From NCBI RefSeq assembly GCF_000025605.1, contig NC_013894.1:1225529-1289528 (forward strand): a DNA stretch of 64,000 nucleotides, in the 5' to 3' direction. This DNA comes from Thermocrinis albus DSM 14484. GTDB lineage: Bacteria; Aquificota; Aquificia; Aquificales; Aquificaceae. Positions 15,953 to 24,947 of this stretch are shown here, piece after piece. Position numbers and translations under genes: made by a program. The stretch's first letter is position 1. Every line of letters starts with the position of its first letter. The notes under the pieces are model-generated. The model did no database searches. It was not told the DNA's origin and worked only from the letters and a program-made list of their open reading frames with translations.

Positions 15953-18826
15953 ATGAGAGTGGCTGTGATAGGAGGAGGAATCGCCGGCAGTGCTATGGTG
16001 GAGGAGCTCCTCCGTCTTGATCCAGATACAGAAATACATCTCTTCTGTGGGGAAGGAGTTCTACCTTACAACAGGGTGCAGTTGGCGGATGTGCTTTCTG
16101 GAAAGAAACTCTTTACCCAGCTTGTGTTACACAGCTGGCAGTACTATGAAGAAAAAGGTGTGCGCTTACACTTTCAAAAGGTGGACAGGTTATATCCCCA
16201 CAGGAGGTTGCTGATCACCGAGAGGGGAGACGTTTACTCCTATGACAGAGCTGTTATAGCCACGGGTAGCGTGCCACTCCTTCCTCCCATCAAAAAAACA
16301 CACCTGAAGGGTGTTTTTGTTCTGCGAACAATAAAGGACGTGTACGGTATGCTGGATATGCTACCCCTGTCCCGTAGAGTTGTTGTGATAGGTGGAGGGC
16401 TGCTGGGAGTGGAGAGTGCCAGAGCAATCAGGGACTCAGGTGTTGATGTGTTTCTGATCCACATTATGGACACCCTCATGGAGCAATGGATAGATAGGCA
16501 ATGTAGCCAGCTGGTAAAAAATAAGCTGGAACGTCTAGGTATAAAAGTACTCCTTTCAAAAAGAGTGGAGGAACTGTTGGGAGAAAAAAGAGTTGAAGGT
16601 GTGCGCTTCTCCGATGGAGATACTTTAGAGGCGGATATGGTCTTACTGGCTACAGGGATAAGAGCCAACACGGATCTTGCGGTAAGATCAGGATTGAAGG
16701 TAGAAAGAGGAATCTTGGTGGACGACTATCTGGAAACATCGTCACAGTATGTATATGCTGTGGGAGAGTGTGCCCAGCACAGGGGCAAGATTTATGGTAT
16801 CGTAGCTCCTATCTTAGAACAGGTAAAGGTGTGTGCTAAGAACATCATCTACGGGAACGTGGAGAGATACGAAGGATCACCCTCTTACACTATTCTCAAA
16901 GTTCCTGAGATCCGTCTTGTATCGGGAGGACGCGTACATGAGGAGGAGGGGGATGAGGTGTTCGTGTATATGGATAACGATAACTACAGGAAGGTGGTGC
17001 TGAGGGAAGGTAAGCTGGAGGGCTTCGTACTTCTAGGAAACTTCTCAGGCTTATCCCAACTTCTTGATGTCATGAAGAAAGGTGTCAACGCCAAACACCT
17101 CTTTCCCAACATTCTCCTGTCGGATATACTCCGTCCATCTACCACGGAAGATCTAGTGGGAAAGACGGTGTGCAACTGTAACGCCGTCAGCTACGAAGAT
17201 ATTCTCAATGCCATAAAGTTGGGAGCCAAGTCTCTGGAAGATATACAGAGGATGACGCGCGCATCCACATCCTGTGGGAGCTGTATCCCTTTGGTGGAGA
17301 ACATATTGCAGCAGCATGTAAAGATTCAAAGAAAGGTGAACCGTGTTGAAGAGTACAAGAGAGAACGTCACCCCTTCTCGGTAAACCTCAGAAAAAGGCT
17401 GGAGGAATGGGCAGAGGAAGGGGATTGGCAAAAGGTACCTGAGGAAGACAGGGAGTACGGGTTGAAATGGTACGGAGTTTTTTACAGAAAGGCAACGCCT
17501 GGTTATTTCATGGTAAGGATCAGGATAACCAACGGTGTGCTTACAGCCCAACAAGCGAAGGTGATAGCTCATCTTGCCAAGAAGTTTGGGAGAAACGAAG
17601 TAGATATAACTTCTAGACAGCAGATACAGCTTCGTTGGATAGAACTAAGATACCTTCCGGAGGTTTTAGCAGCGCTGGAAACGGTAGGACTAACCACCCT
17701 TCAAACAGGAATGGATAATGTAAGAAACATCACCGGGGATCCCCTCTCAGGACTACATGAGGAGAATGTTATTGACACAGTATTCATAACCAGAAGAATG
17801 ACGGAGATATTTTTAGGTAAAATTCAGTACGCTAATCTTCCGAGAAAGTTCAACGTAGGTGTTCTTGGCTCTATTCGTGATATGATAAACTGTAAATTCA
17901 ATGACCTTTGTTTTTATCTTGCAAAAAAGAATGGCAAATATGGCTTCAATGTGTATGCCGGTGGTAAAATGGGTTCCGGTGGACCAAATGAGGCATGGAA
18001 TTTAGACATATTCGTAGAACCTTACGACGCTATATGGATCTTAAAAGCAGTTATCGAAATATACAATGATCTCGGAAACAGAGAAGACAGGAGTAAAAAC
18101 AGGCTACATTTCCTCATAAGAGAACTGGGAGTTGAGGGGTTCAGAGCAGAGTTGGAAAAAAGAATGGTAAAGAAGTTACCTGCTGCAGGTGAAGATATGG
18201 TAAGATGGTGCGGTGAGCGTGAAGGACTTATAAGGTTAAGAAACGGTCTATACGCTGTGCCCCTCATAGTACCTGCGGGTATATTCACCGGCGACGCACT
18301 ACAGAGAGCTGCGTGGCTGGCACAGAAGTACGGTAGTGGGGAGCTACGACTGTCTACGTATCAGCGCCTCTTTATAGTGAACGTTCCCCAAGAGAATCTA
18401 AATCAGCTCCTCAGTGACCCGTTGTTGGACAAGTATCCTATATCTACGTCTCCCTTCTTCACTGGTCTCATAGCGTGTCAGGGAAGCAGGACATGTGCCT
18501 TTGGCGTAATAGAAAATAAACCAGACGCCTTGAGACTTGCTGATTATCTTAGCAGAAAATACAATACCAGTATCCCTATCAGGATGCATTGGTCCGGTTG
18601 TGCCAAGGGTTGTGGTCTCCATGGTGCAGGAGACATAGGCTTTGTGGGTACAAAGATGAAAGTAGATGGTGAGGTAAAGCTGGCTGTGGACGTCTTCTTA
18701 AGAGGTAAGAAGATAGACACGGTACCTTTGGATTCTTTAGAAGCATATGTGGAAAAACTTTTTGTGGATAACTTCCTGCAGGAGGTGAAGGATGAAGGTT
18801 CTGGCCATCCGGCATGTCAGAGCTGA
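15953..18826 (+). CDS. Fusion nitrite reductase: NAD(P)H/FAD reductase + BFD [2Fe-2S] + NirA-type siroheme domains
   Basis: A 957-residue protein. Residues 1-400 are a flavoprotein reductase with two GxGxxG nucleotide sites (IGGGIAG at 6-12, IGGGLLG at 146-152). A BFD-like [2Fe-2S] site follows (C407, C409, C441, C444). Residues 475-950 are a complete two-repeat NirA-type nitrite/sulfite reductase with siroheme-[4Fe-4S] ligands C842, C848, C883, C887. It should reduce nitrite to ammonium using NAD(P)H. I start at ATG 15953 behind AGGAGGA; the upstream open frame runs through the sigma-54 promoter. NirB normally has only one half-repeat pair, so the architecture is unusual. Confidence 0.9.
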   Translation: MRVAVIGGGIAGSAMVEELLRLDPDTEIHLFCGEGVLPYNRVQLADVLSGKKLFTQLVLHSWQYYEEKGVRLHFQKVDRLYPHRRLLITERGDVYSYDRAVIATGSVPLLPPIKKTHLKGVFVLRTIKDVYGMLDMLPLSRRVVVIGGGLLGVESARAIRDSGVDVFLIHIMDTLMEQWIDRQCSQLVKNKLERLGIKVLLSKRVEELLGEKRVEGVRFSDGDTLEADMVLLATGIRANTDLAVRSGLKVERGILVDDYLETSSQYVYAVGECAQHRGKIYGIVAPILEQVKVCAKNIIYGNVERYEGSPSYTILKVPEIRLVSGGRVHEEEGDEVFVYMDNDNYRKVVLREGKLEGFVLLGNFSGLSQLLDVMKKGVNAKHLFPNILLSDILRPSTTEDLVGKTVCNCNAVSYEDILNAIKLGAKSLEDIQRMTRASTSCGSCIPLVENILQQHVKIQRKVNRVEEYKRERHPFSVNLRKRLEEWAEEGDWQKVPEEDREYGLKWYGVFYRKATPGYFMVRIRITNGVLTAQQAKVIAHLAKKFGRNEVDITSRQQIQLRWIELRYLPEVLAALETVGLTTLQTGMDNVRNITGDPLSGLHEENVIDTVFITRRMTEIFLGKIQYANLPRKFNVGVLGSIRDMINCKFNDLCFYLAKKNGKYGFNVYAGGKMGSGGPNEAWNLDIFVEPYDAIWILKAVIEIYNDLGNREDRSKNRLHFLIRELGVEGFRAELEKRMVKKLPAAGEDMVRWCGEREGLIRLRNGLYAVPLIVPAGIFTGDALQRAAWLAQKYGSGELRLSTYQRLFIVNVPQENLNQLLSDPLLDKYPISTSPFFTGLIACQGSRTCAFGVIENKPDALRLADYLSRKYNTSIPIRMHWSGCAKGCGLHGAGDIGFVGTKMKVDGEVKLAVDVFLRGKKIDTVPLDSLEAYVEKLFVDNFLQEVKDEGSGHPACQS

Positions 18827-19502
18827 ACACCTGGGACTTCTGGAGAAGGTACTGAAGAATATGAGTATGCAGATATTTTACGTGGACACTGCTGAGGGAC
18901 AGCGGGTACAAGGTGATCTCTCTGAGTACAGTATGGTGGTGGTGTTGGGAGGATACATGGGCGCTTACGAGGAGGATCTGTATCCCTTTCTTTCTTATGA
19001 GATGAGACTCATGGAGAGAGCTCTGAAGGAGGATGTGCCGTTATTGGGCATATGTTTGGGAAGTCAGATGCTGGCAAAAGTGTTGGGAGGGAAGGTGTAC
19101 AAAGGAGATAGGGGCAAGGAGATAGGATGGTACAGAGTGCACAAAGTGGGACATCATCCCTACTTCCAACACTTTCCTCAAGAAATGGTAGTTTTTCAGT
19201 GGCACGGTGATACCTTTGATTTACCTGAGGGTGCTCACCTTATCTACTCGTCAGATCTATACCCACACCAGGCCTTTGTGTACGGTAGAGCAGTGGGTTT
19301 GCAGTTCCACTTGGAAGTGGACATTCCTATGGTGAGGGAGTGGGTGAGTTTGTACAAAGATGAACTTGTTCAGGAAGGTGTAGATGCATCATCCCTCATA
19401 CAGGTGGACGAAGAGATAATAAAGACCAACACCTATCTGGCTGAAAGTCTCATAAGGGAGCTTTTAGGTGTTCCACACGGAGGTTGTAACGGGTCAGGAT
19501 AA
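18792..19502 (+). CDS. Class I glutamine amidotransferase-like protein
   Basis: A 236-residue stand-alone GATase. The catalytic triad is C88 in GICLGSQ, H173 and E175 in LQFHLEVD. Such proteins hydrolyse glutamine or gamma-glutamyl compounds; the substrate is unknown. It starts inside the last codons of the nitrite reductase fusion (35-bp overlap) with a CAGGAGGTG ribosome-binding site, so it is probably under the same nitrogen control. The 3' end overlaps the convergent mnmD-like gene by 53 bp. Confidence 0.85.
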   Translation: MKVLAIRHVRAEHLGLLEKVLKNMSMQIFYVDTAEGQRVQGDLSEYSMVVVLGGYMGAYEEDLYPFLSYEMRLMERALKEDVPLLGICLGSQMLAKVLGGKVYKGDRGKEIGWYRVHKVGHHPYFQHFPQEMVVFQWHGDTFDLPEGAHLIYSSDLYPHQAFVYGRAVGLQFHLEVDIPMVREWVSLYKDELVQEGVDASSLIQVDEEIIKTNTYLAESLIRELLGVPHGGCNGSG

Positions 19503-20238
19503 GGGAAGGATCATCTTCAAGGGTATGATCTTCCAGAGGTACAGAGAAAGGAGAGTGAAGTAGCTTGTGCATCTCCTGAGGAGAGAGTAGCGTAGGTATG
19601 CTTAGTCCCGCTTTGGTACCTCCCCTCCTTCTACCCACACTGGCCGTCGTCTGAAGGTTAAAGCCTAAAAGCCACAGACTCTTCCTCACTGCGAGAGAAG
19701 ACGTATAGGATATCCACACACCCTCTATATCCATAAGCCTTTTTACCTGCAGCAGAAACTGTAAAGTCCACAGTTCAGGGTTTTTCAGAGGAGAGAAAGC
19801 GTCGTGAAAAACCACATGAGCTTCAAAGGAACTCACCTCCGTTATCTTCTTCCTGGCGTCTCCCAAAAGAAGTTTGAAGGATATTCCTTCTTTTTCAAAA
19901 GCAGGTAGGTTTTCCCACAGGAGGCGCTGATAGTACCCGTATGGTTCTGGCAAAAGGGGAGGATTTTCCATCAGTTCTTTTTCAAAGGAAAGAACATATA
20001 TCTGAAGATGTCTGTTTTCATCTCTCAGATGCTTTATGGCTACCGCCACGTTGTAACCTAGTCCAAAACCTATATCCAGGATCCTGATCTCCCTCTTCTC
20101 CTTCGCCCGTTGCAAGATTCCCGAAGGGTAGAGAAACTTTTCAAGACATTCCGTGAGGGCACCAGCCGTTACACTGTGATAGGGTTCTCCATAAAGGGGA
20201 TGAAAAACGGTGAAAGTACCATCAGCGGTGAGGATCAT
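19450..20238 (-). CDS. mnmD: tRNA 5-methylaminomethyl-2-thiouridine methyltransferase domain protein (MnmD-like)
   Basis: A 262-residue SAM-dependent methyltransferase of the MnmC N-terminal (DUF752) type without the FAD oxidase domain, as known for Aquifex. Visible are YGEPYHS-GALTEC, the SAM motif ILDIGFGLGYN, VFHDAFSPLKNPELW and GRRRGGTKAGL. It modifies the wobble uridine of certain tRNAs. Start overlaps the ArsA-like stop (ATGA). Confidence 0.85.
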   Translation of the reverse strand: MILTADGTFTVFHPLYGEPYHSVTAGALTECLEKFLYPSGILQRAKEKREIRILDIGFGLGYNVAVAIKHLRDENRHLQIYVLSFEKELMENPPLLPEPYGYYQRLLWENLPAFEKEGISFKLLLGDARKKITEVSSFEAHVVFHDAFSPLKNPELWTLQFLLQVKRLMDIEGVWISYTSSLAVRKSLWLLGFNLQTTASVGRRRGGTKAGLSIPTLLSPQEMHKLLHSPFSVPLEDHTLEDDPSLILTRYNLRVEHLKAPL

Positions 20239-21050
20239 ACCGCCACTATCCTTAGGATATCCTCCACACTCACTTTACCCAATCCCTCCAAACCGTAAGG
20301 AGCCTCCACGTAGGGTACCGTAAGACTCTCTCTGAGAACCTCACCCTCCACTTTGTTTATCACTACATATACAGGAAGAAACTGGACCTCTTTGAGGAGT
20401 GTCTCAGCCTCCTGAAGGGAGAGGGGATCTCTGTTGGCCACTGCAAAGAGAACACCCCTACTCTTGAGGGTTTCAAGTAGGAAGGCCACCTCCTTTTTCC
20501 TCTCTTCCAAAGCGTTGACAAGGTCAGCTTTTCTTCCCATAAACCTGTCCACCCTCTCCTTCTCCGATGCCAGTGTGAGGATAAACCTAAACCACTCGTC
20601 AAGATATGTGAGACTGCTTACCCACCTCAGCAGCTGCCCTGTAGGAGCAAAGTCCAAAACCACGTAGGAGTAATGGGGGAGAAGCTGAGCCAACTTATGC
20701 ATACTGGCCGTTTCCAAAGCTGTCGGAGAGGAAGCTATGTAACCGGCCATTTTTTTAAGAGCCTTTATCACCTGTGGAGCTACCAGCTCCTCCATTAATC
20801 TCAAAACCCTTTGGGTATACTCCTCAGCTTCCCTTTTGGCGTCCAGCTCCAGAACCCACAGATCCTCATGTACTTCCCTAAGATGGGGTGCTGGTTCAAT
20901 TCCCAATATACCACTTATGGAGTGGGCCGGATCTAAAGAAACCAAAAGGGTTTTTCCTAAGGAAGATAACCTTAGGGCTACCGCGCAGGCGAGAGTACTC
21001 TTACCGGTACCCCCCTTTCCTCCAAAGAGAACAACTTTTCTTAGCAGCAC
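20235..21050 (-). CDS. ArsA/Get3-family ATPase
   Basis: A 271-residue P-loop ATPase with the deviant Walker A GGKGGTGKST (about residues 10-19), switch DPAHS, and VLDFAPTG. It is half the size of tandem ArsA proteins. ArsA relatives pump arsenite or insert tail-anchored proteins; no arsenic genes are near, so the role is open. The upstream neighbour is a small CC-ending protein that often accompanies such ATPases. Confidence 0.85.
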   Translation of the reverse strand: MLLRKVVLFGGKGGTGKSTLACAVALRLSSLGKTLLVSLDPAHSISGILGIEPAPHLREVHEDLWVLELDAKREAEEYTQRVLRLMEELVAPQVIKALKKMAGYIASSPTALETASMHKLAQLLPHYSYVVLDFAPTGQLLRWVSSLTYLDEWFRFILTLASEKERVDRFMGRKADLVNALEERKKEVAFLLETLKSRGVLFAVANRDPLSLQEAETLLKEVQFLPVYVVINKVEGEVLRESLTVPYVEAPYGLEGLGKVSVEDILRIVAV

Positions 21051-21295
21051 GGTATGAAACTGAAAGGAGATTTTTCCATACCTAAGGACCTGTGCCAGAG
21101 GTGAAACTCCTCCACCAGGAGAGGATAGAGATCTAAAGCGTACACACCAAGGGGGTTATCTAAACCAAAGTACTCCATAAAGACAGTAAGGAGGAGAGCG
21201 TCCCCCAAATGGCGGTAGGACGCCTCCACAGGTTTCTTAAAATGTAGCAGTATAAACTGATGAACTAAATCCTTCACTTGAGGGAGAGAATCCAC
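21041..21295 (-). CDS. Small protein ending in Cys-Cys, resembling the cory-CC-star family
   Basis: An 84-residue protein that ends in Pro-Cys-Cys just before the stop. It overlaps the start of the ArsA-like ATPase gene by ten bases and the end of cytochrome c-552 by 22 bases. I recall a conserved small family named for its terminal CC that is linked to ArsA-type ATPases; this gene fits by length, ending and context. The terminal cysteines could bind metal or be a client signal for the ATPase. Function unknown. Confidence 0.6.
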   Translation of the reverse strand: MDSLPQVKDLVHQFILLHFKKPVEASYRHLGDALLLTVFMEYFGLDNPLGVYALDLYPLLVEEFHLWHRSLGMEKSPFSFIPCC

Positions 21296-21570
21296 TTAAC
21301 CAGCTGTTTTGCTTCCTGATCCGTCACGTTCTGAGGGGGCATAGGTACGGATCCCCACACACCTGCACCACCCTTTTGGATCTTAGTTACCAGATGGGCT
21401 TCCGCATCGGGTTTCCCGGCGTACTTTTTAGCTATATCCTTGAAGGCAGGTCCCACCTTCTTGGTGTTCACGTCGTGACAGGCAAAGCAACCTTTCTGTC
21501 TGGCCAGCTGCTCGTTGGCCATGACAAAGCTTACGGCTCCTGCCAGCATCACCAACATCGCTTTCTTCAT
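21274..21570 (-). CDS. Cytochrome c-552 precursor
   Basis: A 98-residue protein: signal peptide of about 18 residues, then an 80-residue mature cytochrome beginning NEQLARQKG. The haem site is CFACH (mature residues 10-14) and the Met ligand is in VPMPPQNV. It is very like cytochrome c-552 of Hydrogenobacter thermophilus, a periplasmic electron carrier to the terminal oxidase. A TATAAT box lies in the divergent region with murI. Confidence 0.95.
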   Translation of the reverse strand: MKKAMLVMLAGAVSFVMANEQLARQKGCFACHDVNTKKVGPAFKDIAKKYAGKPDAEAHLVTKIQKGGAGVWGSVPMPPQNVTDQEAKQLVKWILSLK

Positions 21571-21629
21571 ACTTACACCTCCTTAAAAAGTTTCTGTTAT
21601 TATATTACACACAACAGGATGAAGATAGT

Positions 21630-22397
21630 ATGAAAATAGGTGTCTTTGATTCAGGTATAGGTGGTCTTACCGTACTGAAGGCCATAAGGGAAAGATACCC
21701 TAAGGTGGATCTTCTTTATCTGGGAGACACCGCCCGTGTGCCTTATGGAAGTAAATCTAAGGAGACGGTACAACGGTACAGTATAGAGTGTGCTGAGTTT
21801 TTGTTGGGACATGATGTGGATCTTGTGGTGGTGGCCTGTAACACTGCCAGTGCTTATGCTTTGGATCTCCTGAGGGAAAGATTACCTGTGGAAGTGTTCG
21901 GCGTTATAGAGCCGGGTGTAGAGGAGGCTCTCAGGGTATGTACATCGGGCAAGGTGGGGGTGATAGGAACACGAGGAACTATATCCAGTGGTGCTTACCA
22001 GAACCTTCTCCAAAAAAAGGGTGTTAAGGTGTTAGCTAAGGCTTGTCCCCTCTTTGTACCACTGGTGGAGGAAGGGATGGTAAGAGGGCCGGTGGCAGAA
22101 CTTCTTGTGGAGCATTATCTGAAGGATCTTAAAGAGTCTGGAATAGACACCCTCATATTGGGATGCACCCACTACCCTCTTTTGAAGGATGTAATACAGG
22201 CTTATATGGATGGTACCGTTATAGTGGATTCAGCTCACGCAACCGCCAGATGGATAGAACGTTACGTGAAGGATGAGGGAAACTCTTCCCTAAGCCTATA
22301 CTTTACCGATGACTCCCCCATCATACCCAACATGATAAGACTCATACTGGGAGAAGATCATCCCTACGAAGTGATATCTACTCTCTGTAGACTCTGA
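21630..22397 (+). CDS. murI: Glutamate racemase
   Basis: A 255-residue enzyme that makes D-glutamate for peptidoglycan. It begins IGVFDSGIGGLTV and has the two catalytic cysteines in VVACNTASA and LGCTHYPL. Only a weak ribosome-binding site precedes ATG 21630. The 3' end overlaps the convergent helicase gene by 20 bp. Confidence 0.95.
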   Translation: MKIGVFDSGIGGLTVLKAIRERYPKVDLLYLGDTARVPYGSKSKETVQRYSIECAEFLLGHDVDLVVVACNTASAYALDLLRERLPVEVFGVIEPGVEEALRVCTSGKVGVIGTRGTISSGAYQNLLQKKGVKVLAKACPLFVPLVEEGMVRGPVAELLVEHYLKDLKESGIDTLILGCTHYPLLKDVIQAYMDGTVIVDSAHATARWIERYVKDEGNSSLSLYFTDDSPIIPNMIRLILGEDHPYEVISTLCRL

Positions 22398-24624
22398 CCA
22401 ACTTTAGCATATCTCTCTTTGACATTCTTAAGGCACGTGGACCCTCTTGGAGAAAGGCGTACAGCATAAGTATCTTGTCATCAAAGAGATGACCCTCTTT
22501 GTTCCTCTCTAAAAGCTCTGTGAGTTTTTTCACCTCCTTGGTAGCTTTTTCCTTGTCCAGTCCTCTTTCCTCTACTAAGATCTCTAAAAGAGAGTTCTCT
22601 CTGTCCTTTATGGACTGGAGTAGATACTCTACCTTTTCTCCTAGGGGAGGTGCAGGTATTCCCTCCCTGTGTAAAAACCTTCTGAGAAGGTTGGCCCTTA
22701 TATGACCTATGCCCTTTACACCTGCTATAGAGGAGTACTCGGGTCTCACACCGTATTTGACAGAATGAACAAGCCTCAGTATCATTTCTTCTCCATAGTC
22801 ACACATCCCGTATCTCTGAAGGTCCAGCATAAGTCGCAACAGCCACAGAGCGTCTGTTCCCAGATAAGAGAACTCTCCCGGTGGATGGCTTATGTTGGGA
22901 TACTTGAAGGTAAGACCCTCTACGTAGAAGAAAAACTGATGAGTGTTGTCCTCAAAACATCTTTCACCACACGGAGTTATTTGAGTAAGCACGTAATGGA
23001 AGTCTTCTTCGAAACTTTCTCCTCCTTTCACAAAATCTAAAAGACCATCCAGCTTCTTGGTATAAAGAAGAGGCCTTATAGCTATAACGGGATCCAGATC
23101 CAAACGCTGTCTTCTGAGAAACTCCTCCAAGTAGGTAGGATATATCCCGGTTCTGACACACAGAAAACCCTTTGGTGTAGGCTTTCCCCCTGAGAGAAAA
23201 CCGTGGTTGTAGAGAAACTCTTCCACCTCCGAGAGGGTGTTTCTGTTTAGGTTTTTGCAAGCTCTGAAACGCATAAGAAACCTTACAAAATCCTTCCCGT
23301 GGTAAAGGTGTCCCAAAAGCACAAGAAAACTGAGGGTATCTTTGCCTATAGAGGTTTCCCAACTTTTACTGTCCTGGAGGGCGCACTGTAGATTTTCCTT
23401 CAGTATATCCTTCCTTCTTCCATAAACTAAAAGATCGCTAAACCCCTCCTCTCTGATACCAAGCCTCCCGGCTCTTCCTTCCATCTGGAGTATGTCTAAA
23501 AGATCTGGGAATATCTTCCATAACCCTCCTCTTTCGGGAAAGATGTTCACGTAAATCACCACCCTGTCGGCAGGAAGATTAACACCGTATGCCAAGGTTT
23601 GAGTGGCCACCAGGATATCCAAAGAACCGTCCCGAAAAGCTTTCTCTATAGCATCTCTCTCCTCCTTAGGAACATCGGCGTTGTGAAAGGCCACCTCAGG
23701 CTCTCTTTCCTCCTTCTCAAAGGGCACTGTTTCGTTGAAAACTCCTATCTTTTCTCTCTCGCAAATCTCCAGAAATTTCCAGCCGAGAGATTTTTTAGGT
23801 ACGAAGAGAATAACCTTCTCACCGGGTTTTTTAAGTTGGTAAAGGGTTTGGAGAAGTGCGTGTGCTACCTTTTCGTCATCACGAGTATTTATCTTTATAT
23901 CTTTGCCTAACAGTTCTTTTAGATCGTGTATTCTTCTATGAAGGGGTACAGGTCTCCATGCACTTTGTAAAAAGAGATCTACCTTCATCCAGCTGGCGAG
24001 TTCTTCCGCGCCGGGTACGGTAGCAGAAAGCCCCAGGAGAGGTATACCTCTGTCCAAAGCGTACACCATGAGTTCTTCCACCACCCACCTTTTGAGAATC
24101 TGGTGAACTTCGTCCACCACTACACCCACCACGTCCTCCGTCCAGTCTGACCTGTTGCGCAGAGCAGACACAAAGCTTTCGTAGGTAGCCACCACCACCC
24201 TACCCTTCACCTCCTTTATACTCTCTATTACTCTGTCTCCTGTCCTTACTTCCAGATCTTTCCCATAATACCTACGAAGTTCTCTGGCTTTTTCGTAAAC
24301 GAGAGACCTTGTAGGAGCGGTGTAAACGAGCCGACCTTCCTTCTGTCTCTTCATGAAAATAAGAGCCAGGAGGGACTTGCCGGCAGATGTAGGAGCACAT
24401 ACTAAAGCGGAGCCTCCTTCGTAGGTGTGGAAAAACACCGTTTGGAGGGGATTGAGGAGAGGATGCGGTACCCTTTCGTCCAGAAGGTAAGCGGGAAGAA
24501 GGGGAGAGATGTTCTTCTCCCAATAGGGTTCCTCCACCCATACCGCTTTTCCCTCCGGCGGAGATAGGCTGAAGTAACTCTCTGTGAGAAGTTTTATTTT
24601 CCGCATCAACTCATTTTCTCCCAA
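22378..24624 (-). CDS. Ski2/Hel308-like DEAD/DEAH-box helicase
   Basis: A 748-residue SF2 helicase. Motif I is APTSAGKS near residue 78, motif II is DEVH, motif III is LSATVPG, then TLAYGVNLPADRV and QMEGRAGRLG (motif VI). The C-terminal 250 residues include a GVKGIGHIRANLLRR segment that looks like a helix-hairpin-helix, as in Hel308. It may act at stalled replication forks or on RNA; I cannot decide. It overlaps rbfA by 19 bases. Confidence 0.85.
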   Translation of the reverse strand: MGENELMRKIKLLTESYFSLSPPEGKAVWVEEPYWEKNISPLLPAYLLDERVPHPLLNPLQTVFFHTYEGGSALVCAPTSAGKSLLALIFMKRQKEGRLVYTAPTRSLVYEKARELRRYYGKDLEVRTGDRVIESIKEVKGRVVVATYESFVSALRNRSDWTEDVVGVVVDEVHQILKRWVVEELMVYALDRGIPLLGLSATVPGAEELASWMKVDLFLQSAWRPVPLHRRIHDLKELLGKDIKINTRDDEKVAHALLQTLYQLKKPGEKVILFVPKKSLGWKFLEICEREKIGVFNETVPFEKEEREPEVAFHNADVPKEERDAIEKAFRDGSLDILVATQTLAYGVNLPADRVVIYVNIFPERGGLWKIFPDLLDILQMEGRAGRLGIREEGFSDLLVYGRRKDILKENLQCALQDSKSWETSIGKDTLSFLVLLGHLYHGKDFVRFLMRFRACKNLNRNTLSEVEEFLYNHGFLSGGKPTPKGFLCVRTGIYPTYLEEFLRRQRLDLDPVIAIRPLLYTKKLDGLLDFVKGGESFEEDFHYVLTQITPCGERCFEDNTHQFFFYVEGLTFKYPNISHPPGEFSYLGTDALWLLRLMLDLQRYGMCDYGEEMILRLVHSVKYGVRPEYSSIAGVKGIGHIRANLLRRFLHREGIPAPPLGEKVEYLLQSIKDRENSLLEILVEERGLDKEKATKEVKKLTELLERNKEGHLFDDKILMLYAFLQEGPRALRMSKRDMLKLVRVYRE

Positions 24625-24929
24625 AGCCTCTCCATCTGCTTGAGTTCTTTGTCAAACTTAAACCTCATGTTGGGTACGTACTTGATGTCAAGACTTTTCA
24701 TAAGTTGATGGCGTATGAAGCCTTTTGCCTGCTCCAGAGCCTTTTGAATCTTCTCCTCTTCCCCCTCCGTTAGAGTGGTGTAGTAGACCGTCATATCCTT
24801 CATGTCGGGCGAGAGTTCTATACGGGTTACGACAACCTCCTTGAGGCGCGGGTCCTTAAGGTGGTAAAGGATCAGATTGGCTATCTCCTGTTTGAGAAGT
24901 TCTCTTAGGCGCTCTTTTCTCCTTTCCAT
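24606..24929 (-). CDS. rbfA: Ribosome-binding factor A
   Basis: A 107-residue KH-like protein needed for 30S maturation. Typical features are the basic start RRKERLRELLKQEIANLI, KDPRL followed by VVVTRIELSPDMKDMTVYY, and RFKFD near the C-terminus. Length is normal for the family. Confidence 0.93.
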   Translation of the reverse strand: MERRKERLRELLKQEIANLILYHLKDPRLKEVVVTRIELSPDMKDMTVYYTTLTEGEEEKIQKALEQAKGFIRHQLMKSLDIKYVPNMRFKFDKELKQMERLWEKMS

Positions 24930-24947
24930 AGTATATTCAATAATATT

